A stretch of DNA of 64,000 bases, taken from positions 25,580,445 through 25,644,444 of the forward strand of contig OX155951.1 in assembly GCA_944548615.1 (NCBI GenBank), given 5' to 3'. Shown piece after piece: positions 16,641 to 27,130 of this stretch. The notes below the pieces were generated by a model, which worked only from the letters and a program-made list of their open reading frames with translations, was not told the DNA's origin and made no database searches. A program made the position numbers and the translations under genes. Numbering within the stretch: position 1 is the first letter of the stretch; every line of letters begins with the position of its first letter. This DNA comes from Micropterix aruncella. Taxonomy: Eukaryota > Arthropoda > Insecta > Lepidoptera > Micropterigidae.

Positions 16641-17290
16641 GCAGCAGCCATGTCATGAAGAAACTTTAAACCGGCTATCATAATTAAATGCGTGTACAAA
16701 ATTTTGTGTCTGTGCTGTTGACCGTTGAGGAGTCCCGTCATCGAAAGCCAACCCTGGACGCAGCCAGACACGATTCAGACCTTAGTTTCGGGGAGGGGGC
16801 GGGGGGGGGGCATTCATTGATTTTGGAGGGGCTACATTCATTGAAAAAACGTGCGCGGCACCACCAAACTTTTGGAACAAACCCGTACAATGAAACGAAA
16901 ATACACCACATTTCCAGGGGTTAAATCCCAACTATTCCCCCTCCTGGATACGGGCCTGACACTTAAGCGGATTCTCCCTGATACTTAAGCTTCTCCCTGA
17001 TACTGATTCTCTCTAGATACTTAAGCGAATTCTCCCTGATTCTAAATTTTTTCTCGAATTTATTTTTAGTCAAAAAAAATCGGGAGGGGGGGGGCGTCCA
17101 CGGTGTCGTCCCCTCCCCCCCAGGATACGTCCTTGGGTGCAGCAGCCATTCCGTGGTAAAACTTAAAATGGGCTATCATAACTGAGTGGGTATACAAAAT
17201 TTCGTGTCTGTGCTGTTAACCGTTGAGGGCTCCCCTCGTCGAGAGCCAACCCTGAATGTAGAATCAGGTCATGCTTACTATAAAAAATGC
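16641..17290 (+). repeat. Direct-repeat pair with G-run and minisatellite insert
   Basis: Two copies of a ~150-bp unit start at GCAGCAGCCAT (16641 and 17139, period 498) and share GGCTATCATAA, TGTGTCTGTGCTGTT and GAGAGCCAACCCTG-like landmarks. The 350 bp between carry G runs (16790-16812, 17083-17092), a C run (17110-17121), and a four-fold imperfect 22-bp minisatellite around ATACTTAAGCGAATTCTCCC (16958-17045). This looks like an insertion into, or a tandem copy of, a dispersed retroposon. No coding. Confidence 0.75.
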
Positions 17291-17534
17291 ATTGTCATCA
17301 GATCTGAACAAACATGTAAATTTTCAAATTCATATGATAATATTTGAGCAATTTCCTCAATTCCTCATGGATCCCATCATCAGAACAAGATTTTGATAAA
17401 AACGGAACTAATCTGAAAGTATATCCTTTCAAATAAAAAAAAGGATTTTCCAAATCGGTTTATAAATGACGGAGTTCTGAGGTACCTAACAAACATAAAA
17501 AAAATACAACCAAATTGATAACCTCCTCCTTTTT
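17291..17534 (+). repeat. Retroposon-like tail
   Basis: The stretch ends CATAAAAAAAATACAACC then CTCCTCCTTTTTAACACG, like the 3' end of RTE-type retroposons that I recall as very common in Lepidoptera. It contains ACGGAACTAATCTGAAAG but no frame. The class is inferred from memory of the motif only. Confidence 0.4.
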
Positions 17535-17868
17535 AACACGCTTTTATTAGGTCGACCTGTATGTAACTATGTAATGGAATTTAAGGTAACTAATTTAACC
17601 ATCTTCCAAGGATCGTAGCGTCATGAAAATTGGCAGCTGTATGTACATACAGATGTCAATACGATAATATGGTACTGTCGAACTGATCTGATGATGGAGA
17701 AGGAAGATATGAACTGGAACTTCATGATGGAACATCGTATCATAGCTGTGTTTGGACTTGTTAGAAAAGTCTTGGAATGGACTTTGACCACGATTAGGTT
17801 TCAAGGTCTGATTATGTGGTTTTTATGTGCATTTATAAAAGCGTGTTTTTAGTGTTTTTTTTTATATC
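17535..17868 (+). repeat. Repeat C, tandem copy 1
   Basis: It begins AACACGCTTTTATTAGGTCG and ends TAAAAGCGTGTTTTTAGTG, so the ends are short inverted repeats of one another (ACACGCTTTTA/TAAAAGCGTGT). Internal landmarks CCATCTTCCAAGGATCGTAG and ATCGTATCATAGCTGTGTTT recur in the adjacent second copy. Minus-strand frames up to 93 codons in these copies are shadows. The short matching ends would suit a non-autonomous Helentron-like or MITE element. Undetermined. Confidence 0.8.
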
Positions 17869-17876
17869 TATTTATT

Positions 17877-18262
17877 TAACACGCTTTTATTAGGTATTTT
17901 ATTAGGTATGTAACTATGTAATGGAATCTAAGGTAACTAATTTAACCATCTTCCAAGGATCGTAGCGTCATGAAAATTGGCAGCTGTATGTAGTTCTGAT
18001 GACAATACAATAATATGGTACCTACTGTCAAACTGATCTGATGATGGAGTCGGAATATATGAACTGGAACTTCATGATGGAACATCGTATCATAGCTGTG
18101 TTTGGACTTATTAGAAAAGTCTTGATTAGGTTTCAAGGTCTGATGATGAAGCCGGAAGATAGGCACTGGCATTTCATGATAGAATATCGTATCATAGCCG
18201 TGTGTATGTGAATATCGTATCATAGCCCAAAAGCGTGTTTTTAGTGTTTTTTTTTAAGTTAA
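17877..18262 (+). repeat. Repeat C, tandem copy 2
   Basis: Same termini as the copy at 17535, separated from it by about 8 bp of T-rich sequence. It contains a partial internal triplication of CATCGTATCATAGC-type sequence (18087, 18184, 18213). The two copies are clearly related but differ by many substitutions, so the duplication is not recent. Confidence 0.8.
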
Positions 18263-18455
18263 TTAATAAAGATAAGTTGCTCTTCAACGAATTGCAATAT
18301 AATGTTCAGTAATATTGATATGTACGTTAAATGGATTTAAAATGATATATTTCTTTCGTTTTCTCAATTTTTATAATTGAATTTAGGAAACGGCGGACAA
18401 AATATTGTTGGACTGTATAAAATCATTTTTTAAACCATTTTGGAAGAAAGATAGA

Positions 18456-18745
18456 AGCCGCGAGGTGACGCGTCAGGGTGATAAATTTCCTCGTCTGGAG
18501 GCTCCATTAAAAGATAGGCGGCGCCTGGGCCGCAGGCGCGCAGGTCAACCGCTTGGCAGCCCGGGCCTCACTTAGGACAATCGCTGATATGCGAGGAATC
18601 CCGCAGGAATCCCCGACAAATATGCGCCCAGCCGTCCGTCTCTCTTTTGTACGAGCGCATTCTTTCGCTCTCTCCACCTCTGCGTCTCCGTCTGATCCGA
18701 TAAGAGCGAGGGAGACGGATTAACGCATTTTGCACTCTCCATCGA
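18456..18745. promoter_or_regulatory. GC-rich, promoter-like segment
   Basis: High GC and CpG density (GGCGGCGCCTGGGCCGCAGG, CGGCAGCCCGGGCC-like runs), pyrimidine tracts of GAGA-factor type (TCTCTCTTTTG, CGCTCTCTCC) and the complementary GAGCGAGGGAGACGG. No long frame is convincing and no TATA box is positioned. It may be an enhancer or a TATA-less promoter. It is unlike the surrounding repeats. Confidence 0.3.
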
Positions 18746-18857
18746 CGGATTATGACACTTGTAATTAACTTTTAAGAACAATACTTAAACACACGGATTT
18801 TTTTCACGGATTCCGCAGAACATGCGGAATATCGAATTTTCAAAATTGTCTTTTTCT

Positions 18858-18940
18858 ACACGACTGCCCAAAAAAAGGAATGTTATGTGTTTAAGATATA
18901 TGTATGTAAGTTTTCCGTTTCTTTATTCCTCTGTGTTTCA
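18858..18940 (-). mobile_element. MITE-A end fragment (reverse)
   Basis: ACACGACTGCCCAAAAAAAG followed by TTTTCCGTTTCTTTATTCC is the reverse complement of the right end of MITE-A. The rest is missing. A short AATAAATAAATTA tract follows. 18950-19490 holds nothing recognisable. Confidence 0.75.
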
Positions 18941-19489
18941 ATAAATAAATAAATTAATTTCAATAAATAAATTGACATTTTAAAGATGGTAGTTCTACTC
19001 ATATAGGAAGTCGATACATTATGCCGTTATTCATGATTTCTCTGAGGTTAGCTTCCAGTGCACCCACGAAATCTCGGCATTTATTTAGTATTTATTTTAA
19101 TAAGATTTTATTCTTAAAATCGGCACGAGCATTTATATTTTAAATATTTTGTTACTTTTTAGAGATATTTGCCAAATCTTCATCTACATTAAGTATTTTT
19201 ATTTTTAAATAACTGAAGAAACCAACTGTTAAAATATGTATATTCAGTTTGTCTCGAGCTCGGTATGTTATTAGTAGGGATGCTACCGATTTTGATTACG
19301 AATTCATTAAACAAACGACTATTGGTGTTTCCTTGTTTAATCGGAATGCTTTATGTAGTGCTATATGTAGTGCATGCTAAATTAATTATTTTCATGTGCC
19401 TTTTTCCGATGATTCATTAAAAAAAACTATTATTAATAAAAGAAAGAAAATCGGTTGTGTCACCTTGAGATTTTCCTGGCAATCAGACA

Positions 19490-19635
19490 ACCCCCCCCTC
19501 ACCAATGCCAAATCCCTCTACCCCCTCCCCTTTACACCCCCCCCCCAATCAACCCTCCTCTTTACCCCCCCCCCCCCCCTCTCAACCCCCCCCCCCTCCC
19601 TTCCACCACTTACTACCCCCCTCCCCACCCGATAG
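19490..19635. repeat. C-rich strand-asymmetric tract
   Basis: About 145 bp almost free of G on the + strand, with at least six C runs of 6-15 bases (19491, 19539, 19568, 19587). The minus strand is correspondingly G-run rich and could form G-quadruplexes; the plus strand could form an i-motif. Proline-rich frames across it are compositional and were not called. Confidence 0.9.
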
Positions 19636-19847
19636 TGATTGTGTCAAGTGGCTATAATAGCAAAGGTGGAATTTTTAGTATTTTGTAGTATTTCCGTGGT
19701 AATCAAAATATTTTTCTAAAAATTATGTGGTATTTTCTTAAATACGGCGGTATTAAAAAATGCGTCGCTTGTATACGAAATTTTACAACGTGATTTCAGT
19801 CCAACAAGGCATCTGAGTTACGAATCTCTAACTGCAATATTTCGTCA

Positions 19848-20095
19848 CCAATCGAGAGACTGGGGTAATCTGGTCGCAATTGGAAGTAAGGGGGTGTGTG
19901 TAAGCCCGCTGGGTAACACTTCTGGCTATCTCGCGGTTAAGCCGTTGGCCTCTTACGGGTTTGTGGCGGAGCTAGACGGTGGACTGTTTTGTCCAAGTCT
20001 TCTGCGCTCACTCCAGGGAGATAGAACGACTAATCGTTAAAACTTCCTGAGTTGACGGGCTCGCCTGCTGTAGTCGACAACCCTAGTTGCAATAT
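19848..20095 (+). repeat. Repeat R, copy 2
   Basis: Aligns with 10005-10236: AATCGAGAGACTGGGGTAAT, GGCTATCTCGCGGTTAAG, TTTGTCCAAGTCTTCTGCG, and the terminal hairpin ACGGGCTCGCCTGCTGTAG. It is 5'-truncated relative to copy 1 and ends at the same point. Confidence 0.82.
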
Positions 20096-20285
20096 TTCGA
20101 GATTGAAGTATGACTAGCGCGCCCTCTGGTGGAACGATTTACCGACTACAGTTCAATTTCGATGCCTTTTAATTTCAACGATTTCAACTATCTTTTTAAC
20201 TCTTGACATGACCGAATGATGCCTGCATGCCGGATTTCAGCTCAATCGGATGAAGCACTTGTTCGCTATCGTCGAGGAATACTCA

Positions 20286-20357
20286 GACACACACAAACAC
20301 ATACACACACACACACCCTCACACACCCTCACACACACACACTTACACACACACACA
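20286..20357. repeat. (CA)n microsatellite
   Basis: Interrupted CA dinucleotide with two CCCTCACACA interruptions, followed by CAGAGAAACACACTCACAG. Confidence 0.93.
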
Positions 20358-20623
20358 GAGAAACACACTCACAGACAGACTTCAGCCTGGAAATGGTCTT
20401 AATCGTCTCGGGAGGGGTCAAAAGGTATACATATATCCGTCTTCATTTCGAAGAAAAAAAATGCGCGTTTACAATACTTTCCCTCTGCCGGGAAAGTAAA
20501 ACACAAAAAAATATCTTTTGTAGGTAGATAGTGATAAAAAAAATTACAAAAAAACGATAAAAAAGTAATTTGAGAAATACATTTACAATAAGTTCAGATT
20601 AAAATTAATAAAATAAATGTTTC

Positions 20624-21049
20624 ATGATATTTAATGACGTCTTTAAAAACAATACAGTGAATTATCAATTTGTGTCCCGTAATTTGAACTCTAAAATGAA
20701 TTTCATTGTTAGCTATACCAGATTGATAAAAGCATTATTATCGGTTATGGGGTTGCATAGCCGGCATGCACGTGTGTTTCCATTTGGAAACACACGTGCA
20801 TGCCGTGCAAATTTGTTTCCATTTGGAAAGATTGACTTGTATGGCAAATGGGAATTAGAAAAGCTAGGTGTTGCCTCAGGCTATTACACGAATATCAACA
20901 AAATTGTACAAAAATATCTGTCCTTCCAATTAGGACCAGTATCACTTGAGAGACTATTTTCAACAGCTCGTCTTATCCAAAGCGATTTAAGGAATAGGCT
21001 GCCAACTTTATACAAATGCTTCGTTTTTGGTAATCAATCTAACTGTTAA
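20624..21049 (+). pseudogene. hAT transposase C-terminal relic
   Basis: An open frame of 141 codons. Its last ~50 residues, VQKYLSFQLGPVSLERLFST then ARLIQSDLRNRLPTLYKCF, match the C-terminal dimerisation region of hAT-superfamily transposases (ERxFSxAGxIxxxxRxxL pattern). The first ~80 residues do not look like hAT protein and include a 44-bp perfect DNA palindrome (20762-20805), so the DDE catalytic core is lost and the frame is a chance fusion. It lacks the BED finger and catalytic residues. No TIRs were found. The long open frame may just be survival by chance. Confidence 0.7.
20762..20805. repeat. 44-bp perfect palindrome with two CACGTG E-boxes
   Basis: 21-bp arms (CGGCATGCACGTGTGTTTCC plus A) around TT are exactly complementary. 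Each arm has CACGTG and a GCATGC. The central TTTCCATTTGGAAA is repeated just downstream at 20815-20828. It lies in the non-homologous part of the hAT relic. Confidence 0.92.
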
Positions 21050-22428
21050 TCAAGTACCTTGCGTATAAAAAAAACTATTTCAAAAACATATGGTAATAAG
21101 TATGTAGGTCAACACACATATTTATAGGTAATTAGATTCCTTATGAATAATACGACACGGAAGCTATATAATTCGCGACAGTCATGTTTTGGACAATTTT
21201 ATGCAGGAAAATGGAATCAAATCAGAACTGTGGCAATAATAGGTATGTGACTCGTAATCGGTAAATCAATATATGTTGAATCCCAAGTTATTATATACTC
21301 AGCTATAGTAGGAGACGGCACTAAAAGAAATATTTACCAATATTATTTGCTCTTGGTATAGCTGTATAAATTCACCAGATTTTCTACTCATTTTCGCTTA
21401 CTCAGCAATATTGGGAGACGGCACAGAAATATGTACCAAAATTATTTGTCTTGGAATACACTGTAGCCGTATAAATTCACCCGATTTTCTGTTCATTTTT
21501 GCCAGACTAACCGTTCGAAGGTTTCGTCAATTATCATAATTTTAATAAATCATCTCTGCTTTAAAAAAATACCTCTAATTGTCTTATTACATATTGTGTC
21601 AGGTACGTCAAATAATTGCCATATTCCAGGAAGAACGGTCATTTTTATTGTGCCTACTTTGGCGGTCACCACTATTATATGCAACCGTGGGTTTCAGAAA
21701 ATAAAACTGAATGTAACTGATCAACCAACATCTAAACTCCAGAACCACATAAGAAAATGATAATGTTATAAGTTATAATAAGGCACATACACCGATAGGT
21801 TTGATTGATTGATTAATAGCTTAGTTTTAAATAGAGAATAGGCTCTTTGTATATATTTGACAGATGCATTGTTAAATTGAGGCCGTCGCAGGCCAAGATA
21901 TTAACAGCAATAAAATGACAAACTAATACCGTCATATTTCATGAGATATGGCCGGTAAACAAAACAAGTTTTATGGAGAGTTTCAACGTTAGACTAAAGC
22001 ACCACTCTTTCATATATTGCTCGAATATGTCGAATATTTCTCTCTCATATATTTTATCTCTCAACTCTTTCATATATTTTATCTATTCATATATTGATCT
22101 TTCATATATTGCTCTAATAAACTGAAAAATAATATTGAGTATACCATTATTTATTTTATATTTAGAAAAATTAAAAGCCCAAAAAAAACAAGAAATCAAA
22201 TCGTGTATTTCGATAGGTAATAAATTAAAGAAATAACTTGGAATGTATCATTCAACATCGCAAAAAATCTGTACAATTCAAATTAGGTAAAAATTCAAAT
22301 TTAAGTAAAAAACGATATTATATTATATTCTAATCATTCTATTCTATTATATTGTCATCTTTAAGTGCCTCCGTCATAATTCTTTGAAGTACATGGCTTT
22401 AACCATAAAGGCATTAACAGTTACATTA
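21050..22428. other. No gene recognised
   Basis: AT-rich. A locally duplicated stretch (21290-21370 and 21405-21500) shares GGGAGACGGCAC, ATATTTACCAATATTATTTG-like and GTATAAATTCACC..GATTTTCT landmarks, an imperfect ~110-bp tandem duplication. The tract 22005-22120 has repeated TCTTTCATATATT units. No frames or RNA genes. Confidence 0.55.
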
Positions 22429-22847
22429 CACTAAAATATTGGACTAATTCTTACATTACCATTTTGCCATCACGGTTTCATACAGAATAACGATGTTTCA
22501 ATCGTAATCTTGTTGAATTACAAGGAATTATATAGAAACTACATTACTCGATTATATGTATCAACATTTTCCGCACGGTTAATAGGGAAATAAGAGTATA
22601 CTGTAGTTTTAACATGATTCATGTGTCCGACTATAACCGTACGTATAGGTACTACTAGACGCTGTAATGTTAGAATCGAGATCCCAAGGTTGCGACGTAC
22701 TGAAATACATTATATTTTAACATTACGTTATGCCGACACCGTTACGCGTCATGTTAATTCATACGTATGGTCCACAGTCCGAGTTATATACGTAATTTTT
22801 GAAAGATGCGTAATTCCGAGTTTTACATCGTTATATTTGTGTCAGTG
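22429..22847 (+). mobile_element. MITE-B, copy 2
   Basis: Left end CACTAAAATATTGGAC, right end ATTTGTGTCAGTG, with TA immediately outside both ends, the target duplication of the Tc1/mariner superfamily. The interior matches the copies at 38549 and 59332 along its length (TTCTTACATTACCATTTTG, AAGCGAGATC-like, CATACGTATGG). A 108-codon plus-strand frame through it is a shadow and is not conserved in the other copies. Confidence 0.87.
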
Positions 22848-24603
22848 TAGCCGTCATCCTGAAATGACAAAGTTTGCGGTATGGTATGCCGATCACGGTA
22901 TGGTATGGCATGCTCACCATATTCATTGTACTCTCGCGCGATATTAACGACTCGCTGAGCCGTGCTACTGTTGTGTCGGAATTTTACATATGTGCCTCGG
23001 CTCCGGTTTATTTTTTCGACATTATAGGAAGGTAATAAATTAGTGATATTACATGGTCTCTCGTCACGCGACGAACCAAACGAAGAACGGGAAGCCAATT
23101 TGGATGGCGCTGGGGCCGCCAGAGGCACCCAAGGGGTCCTATATGGCGCTGCCACACGGGTGGCTTATTGCGTTGCGACAATACTAAGGTCATCCTGGAA
23201 GTCTCTGGAATCTAACACATGTCCTATAATTTAATAATAAAAATCTATAATGTATGTTACCGTTAATGTATGTTACCGCCACACAAAACTTATATCATTA
23301 TACTACACCTATAATGTATGTTACCGTAAAGTGAGACAACTTTGGTCGCTTTTTACCTAAAACATATTCTAGATGAAGTACTATGGTACTATGGTTTTTA
23401 TAACAAACGCATCAACAACATTTTTTGTTACTTTTATAAGTACCTAAAATATTTTATTATCGTCGTTCAATTGACTAAATTAAACAGGTATTTTTTTGTA
23501 ACATTGCCCTCTGTTTTGTCGAATATAATATCACCTCTATCTACAAGAACATAATGACTATTAGGTAAAATAGGGCAAAGTAACAATTAATCAAAATAAG
23601 CAACTAAATATTATTTTTTTATTTTTTAGATAGTGTCGGGCAAAATTCCTTAAGATGTTATGGCCTACCCGACAAAAGCTACATCACTAAAAAAAACATA
23701 AAGTTGCCACCAGAGATCATTTTGCTAAGATAGATACTAAGTACAATAAAAATGTACTTAGTATCTTAGTTTAATCAAAAAATACTAATTAAAGAAGCAA
23801 TTAGGCACAGATATTGTTTGCTAAGTCTAACTAAGTCTACTGCAATATTAAGCATGTCATCAACATGATTTTTATACTGACGTGATCACATTTTTCTTTT
23901 GATTTCTGTTCCTTATACGAGGTTTGGTACGTGAATGTTTCATTCTGAAATAAATAATATTACCATATTTTTTTATTATTATAATATTTAGGTAGGTATC
24001 TAACAAATCGAAGACTGAATGACCACTCCTATCACTAACTCTCATTCTCATCGAACAAATCAAACTACCATAGGCAAAAAAAAATATTTTGTTGCAGTGA
24101 CAACCCTAATACGTAAATAATGTTATGCCATTTGACGATGTTATGAAAATGTGCAAGTAACATTGCCTGCTGCTGCGAGTATTATATTCATCTAAAATAC
24201 AAAAGCACAATAAAAGTTACATAAAACTTATATCACTTAAATATTATTAATACAAACTACTACAGAAACTCTCTTTACAGAACTCTACAGTTTTCTCTAT
24301 AGAATCTTGGATGGAGCCGCCACGAGCTACTCTTAACAGCTTTCAAGCGCCCTGTGAGATTTGAAGGAAACCTACTGCTCTCGATCCCCGGTCACAGGAG
24401 TGATTTTTACTAGCGCTCCTTCTCCTTACATTTAAAAACCGTACCAAGTTTGTATTGCTTTAAACACAGGCTTAAAGAACCCTTGAACACGCACCCATAA
24501 ATTACCCTGTTTTGCCCTCCCTCTCCCCTTCCCTGTGTCATTACAGTTTTATTGCTTTTATTATTTTAATTTATTATTTCTCTTTATAAATAGAATAAAA
24601 ATG
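22848..24603. other. No gene recognised; 14-bp-arm palindrome at 23732
   Basis: 23060-23170 is GC-richer (GATGGCGCTGGGGCCGCC) with overlapping open frames on both strands that are compositional. A perfect stem (AGATACTAAGTACA 23732-23745 with 23753-23766, 7-base loop) lies in AT-rich DNA. 24300-24540 is pyrimidine-rich and may be an old LINE fragment. Confidence 0.45.
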
Positions 24604-24760
24604 AATTTACCGCGTCAAATTTGTAGCAACCGACTATTTGGCGATGTTGAACCCGCCGTTGTCTAAGGTAAACTGGACAACGGCGGTTACAAACGTGTCA
24701 AACAACCGCGATAGTTTTCGATTGCATATTATTATGATTTATTTGCCGCTGGATTAAAAT
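24604..24760 (+). pseudogene. LINE endonuclease-domain relic (probable)
   Basis: A 50-codon frame reads IYRVKFVATDYLAMLNPPL then SKVNWTTAVTNVSNNRDSF and ends IMIYLPLD before a stop. The pattern dY..m...L..vnW.....n....F...i......P resembles the segment linking endonuclease and reverse transcriptase in CR1/Jockey LINEs. Similar openings occur at 7655 and 57538 (TTTACCGCGTG). The DNA also forms a stem (CCGCCGTTGTC/GACAACGGCGG, 24652-24692). Short and uncertain. Confidence 0.4.
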
Positions 24761-24800
24761 GTTAAATGCATTCGATACGTTTTACCTTTATAAATGATTT

Positions 24801-24833
24801 TAATTTATTTATTTATTTATTTATTTATTTATT
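24801..24833 (-). repeat. (TTTA)n tract, probable LINE tail on minus strand
   Basis: TTTATTTATTTATTTATT followed by ATAAAAGGTACACAAACAAT, as in the reversed 3' end of a LINE. 24840-25827 has locally repeated AAAATTATCAAAACAAAAAT (25025, 25147) and otherwise no features. Confidence 0.6.
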
Positions 24834-25827
24834 ATAAAAGGTACACAAACAATACTCTAATATTACATGGCTATCGCTAACATTTTTACTTTGTTTCTAA
24901 TTAGGGTATAATATTATATGCGTACTCCGCATGCTTAATTTATAATTGCGTATATGCCGTATCTCATGATTTACAAAATTATCAAAATTATCAAAAATTA
25001 TCAGTACAAAAATTAATATCCTTAAAAATTATCAAAACAAAAATTAAAAATTTTAGAAATAAGTTTACAGTGAATTCTGAAAAACAATTAAACAATGAAA
25101 TGGTAAAAAATAGATCAAATATTGTCTGGAATAAAATAATAAAAACATAAAAATTATCAAAACAAAAATTAAAAATTTTAGAAATTTTAGTTTAATTTTA
25201 ATAATAGTTTTATCTCATTTTTACCGCAAAACATGTTTTCCTATTAGGTTGAGTTGTGATGTAAGATTACTTCAGCGCAATAAATTCGCCTTGTTTAAGA
25301 AAAAGGCATTTTAATATTATTTGATTTTTATTATTATTATTTGCGAAACGAATGGTAAGATTTCCAACATAATAATCGATTTCCTAAAATAGATCACGTT
25401 ACTATTACTATTTTCCAACAGTGTCTATATAAATGGCAATTTCATTGACTTCGTAGGTTCGGCAAAAATAACCTTAAAGGGAAAAGTTGGTGCACTTGAC
25501 CGTATTTTTTTAATTCAATACTATTTTACGAGTATTCTTGTAGGTACTATCAATCGTAATGACTAAGTTATAGTTTCTAAAATGAAAAAAATGAATAACA
25601 ATAACGGGGAACAAAAAATATCTATAGTCAAAGAATTTCATTAATTAAAACGAAACTTGTGTTTAAGCAATGTGTTTTAAATTTAATAGTTTTGAAACGC
25701 ACGATAGAAAAACCTGAACGAGCATAGAACACGTGGTAATTTAAGGACATCAGAAAACTAAAATGTTAATTTGGCAAGAACGTTGGTATGTACCTACTGT
25801 GGGAAAACCGTCATTTTCTGCACATAG

Positions 25828-25971
25828 ATCGCTTGGTTAAAAAGTTTATTGAAAGTCGTGAAATCTTGAATGGCAAACTTGGACTCACTGCAGACCCATG
25901 CTACTCTTGCGGTATTGTAGAACAATGTCAATCAAACTGTAGAGCATGTCATCTGGATTTTTCAAATTTTG
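25828..25971 (+). CDS. Candidate internal exon, Cys-rich end
   Basis: A frame open across 144 bases is bounded by CATTTTCTGCACATAG, a good splice acceptor ending at 25827, and TTT|GTAAGA, a good donor at 25971/25972. The peptide includes RLVKKFIESREILNGKLGLT then ADPCYSCGIVEQCQSN and CRACHLDFSNF, with the pattern C-x2-C-x5-C-x3-C-x2-C, suggesting either a small zinc-binding module or a disulphide-rich segment. I do not recognise the family. The bases differ from the surrounding AT-rich filler by clear codon-like structure, and it is not part of a repeat seen here. No neighbouring exon could be joined to it. Confidence 0.3.
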
Positions 25972-26480
25972 TAAGATAGAGGTTGTATAATATTATTATG
26001 TTTGATGTGCGAACGAGTAGATTCGCAATTTTTTGGTTGCACTTTTATGAATGAAGCTTAGGAATATTAAGGTGCAATATTGCTCCAGGACAATTTTCTC
26101 ACATTGTATTTAATTTTTTCTTGTATTTATTTCTCTATACGCTATTGCATCGTATATGAAATCATAAATTTAAAGAACAATGAAATAAAAAGGAACTGTC
26201 TATAAAGTTTGAAACTTAAATAATTAACCTTATTAATTGGCATTAGAACAGCTTGAAATTAAAATTAGTATGTTTTATTGCAATTTTAAGGAACCTTTCG
26301 AAAAGCGATCTAGGAACCTAGAAAGTACCCTTAATCGTACCAGGTATATCCTAAGTTCTATTTCCATAAAATCTAATTAAGAGAAAGCTAATTAAGGGGA
26401 AAAATAACCCTTAGTTACATGCAAATCCTACACATAATCTTATTTATCACTGTGCGCATGAGCATACAAACCTTCACATT

Positions 26481-26739
26481 CATGGGCGCCGCCAGGATTA
26501 CTTTCAGGGAGGTGCATCTGCATCTACACAATATACTATTAACTAATAAAATAGAAAAGACTAGAGGACACTAAATTTGATAACAGGGTGATGATCAAAT
26601 TTGGACAGCAACCTAGACGCTTAAATTTTCTAAGTTTTTAAAATATCCAAACGGTACCACAATATTTCTTTTTAATGTATTTTTTTTGCAATAGGGGCGT
26701 GCAAGTGCACCCCCTTGTACCCTGCTGCCGGCGCCCATG
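26481..26739. mobile_element. hAT-type MITE with perfect 8-bp target duplication
   Basis: TIRs are CATGGGCGCCGCCAGGATTA (left) and, reverse-complemented, CATGGGCGCCGGCAGCAGGG (right). The flanks 26473-26480 and 26740-26747 are both TTCACATT, a perfect 8-bp duplication as made by hAT transposases. The 259-bp interior has no frame and has subterminal GTGCATCTGCATC and GTGCAAGTGCAC. The fresh duplication suggests relatively recent insertion. Confidence 0.9.
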
Positions 26740-27017
26740 TTCACATTGTTTTAAAAACAGTATCGAATATACATTACATATACTTAATTAGACTTACGAA
26801 TACAGTAAGGCACCTTACCCCAAAATTTGACACACCTCTAAATAATTTCATTAAGTGATATTACTAATTGCTACGAAATGCCCAACGACCATCGAGGGTA
26901 CACGTACCTACTTATGATTCATACAAAAAGAAACAGAAGAATATTATATTACAAGCTCGTTGCTCGGTTAGCAGGCCAACAAGGCGGACTTGCGAGGTAA
27001 ACAGTTGTCTCGTAGGC

Positions 27018-27130
27018 TAATAATAATAATAATAATAAAACTTTATTCTTAAGAAAAGGCGAGCTTGTTGCCTGCAGGCAATATTTTAGAGCTACCTATA
27101 TGCTAATGAGGCATCACCGAGGTACGACCT
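27018..27130 (-). repeat. LINE 3'-end fragment (CR1/Jockey-like tail)
   Basis: AATAATAATAATAATAATAA, then AACTTTATTCTTAAGAAAAG and GGCGAGCTTGTTGCCTGCAG: the reversed LINE tail also seen at 12774 and 58145. The trinucleotide repeat is its 3' terminus. Confidence 0.72.

Noticed and set aside
19396..19688. Proline-rich proteins at 19.4-19.7 kb
   Set aside because: Translation of C-run low-complexity DNA in two frames.
22621..22947. 108-codon plus-strand frame
   Set aside because: It runs through a MITE-B copy and out of it; the other copies break the frame.
25890..25971. Insulin-like A-chain suggested by GIVEQC
   Set aside because: Only CQSNC fits the A-chain spacing. The last required cysteine is absent, the preceding sequence shows no B-chain pattern, and there is no dibasic cleavage site before GIVEQ.
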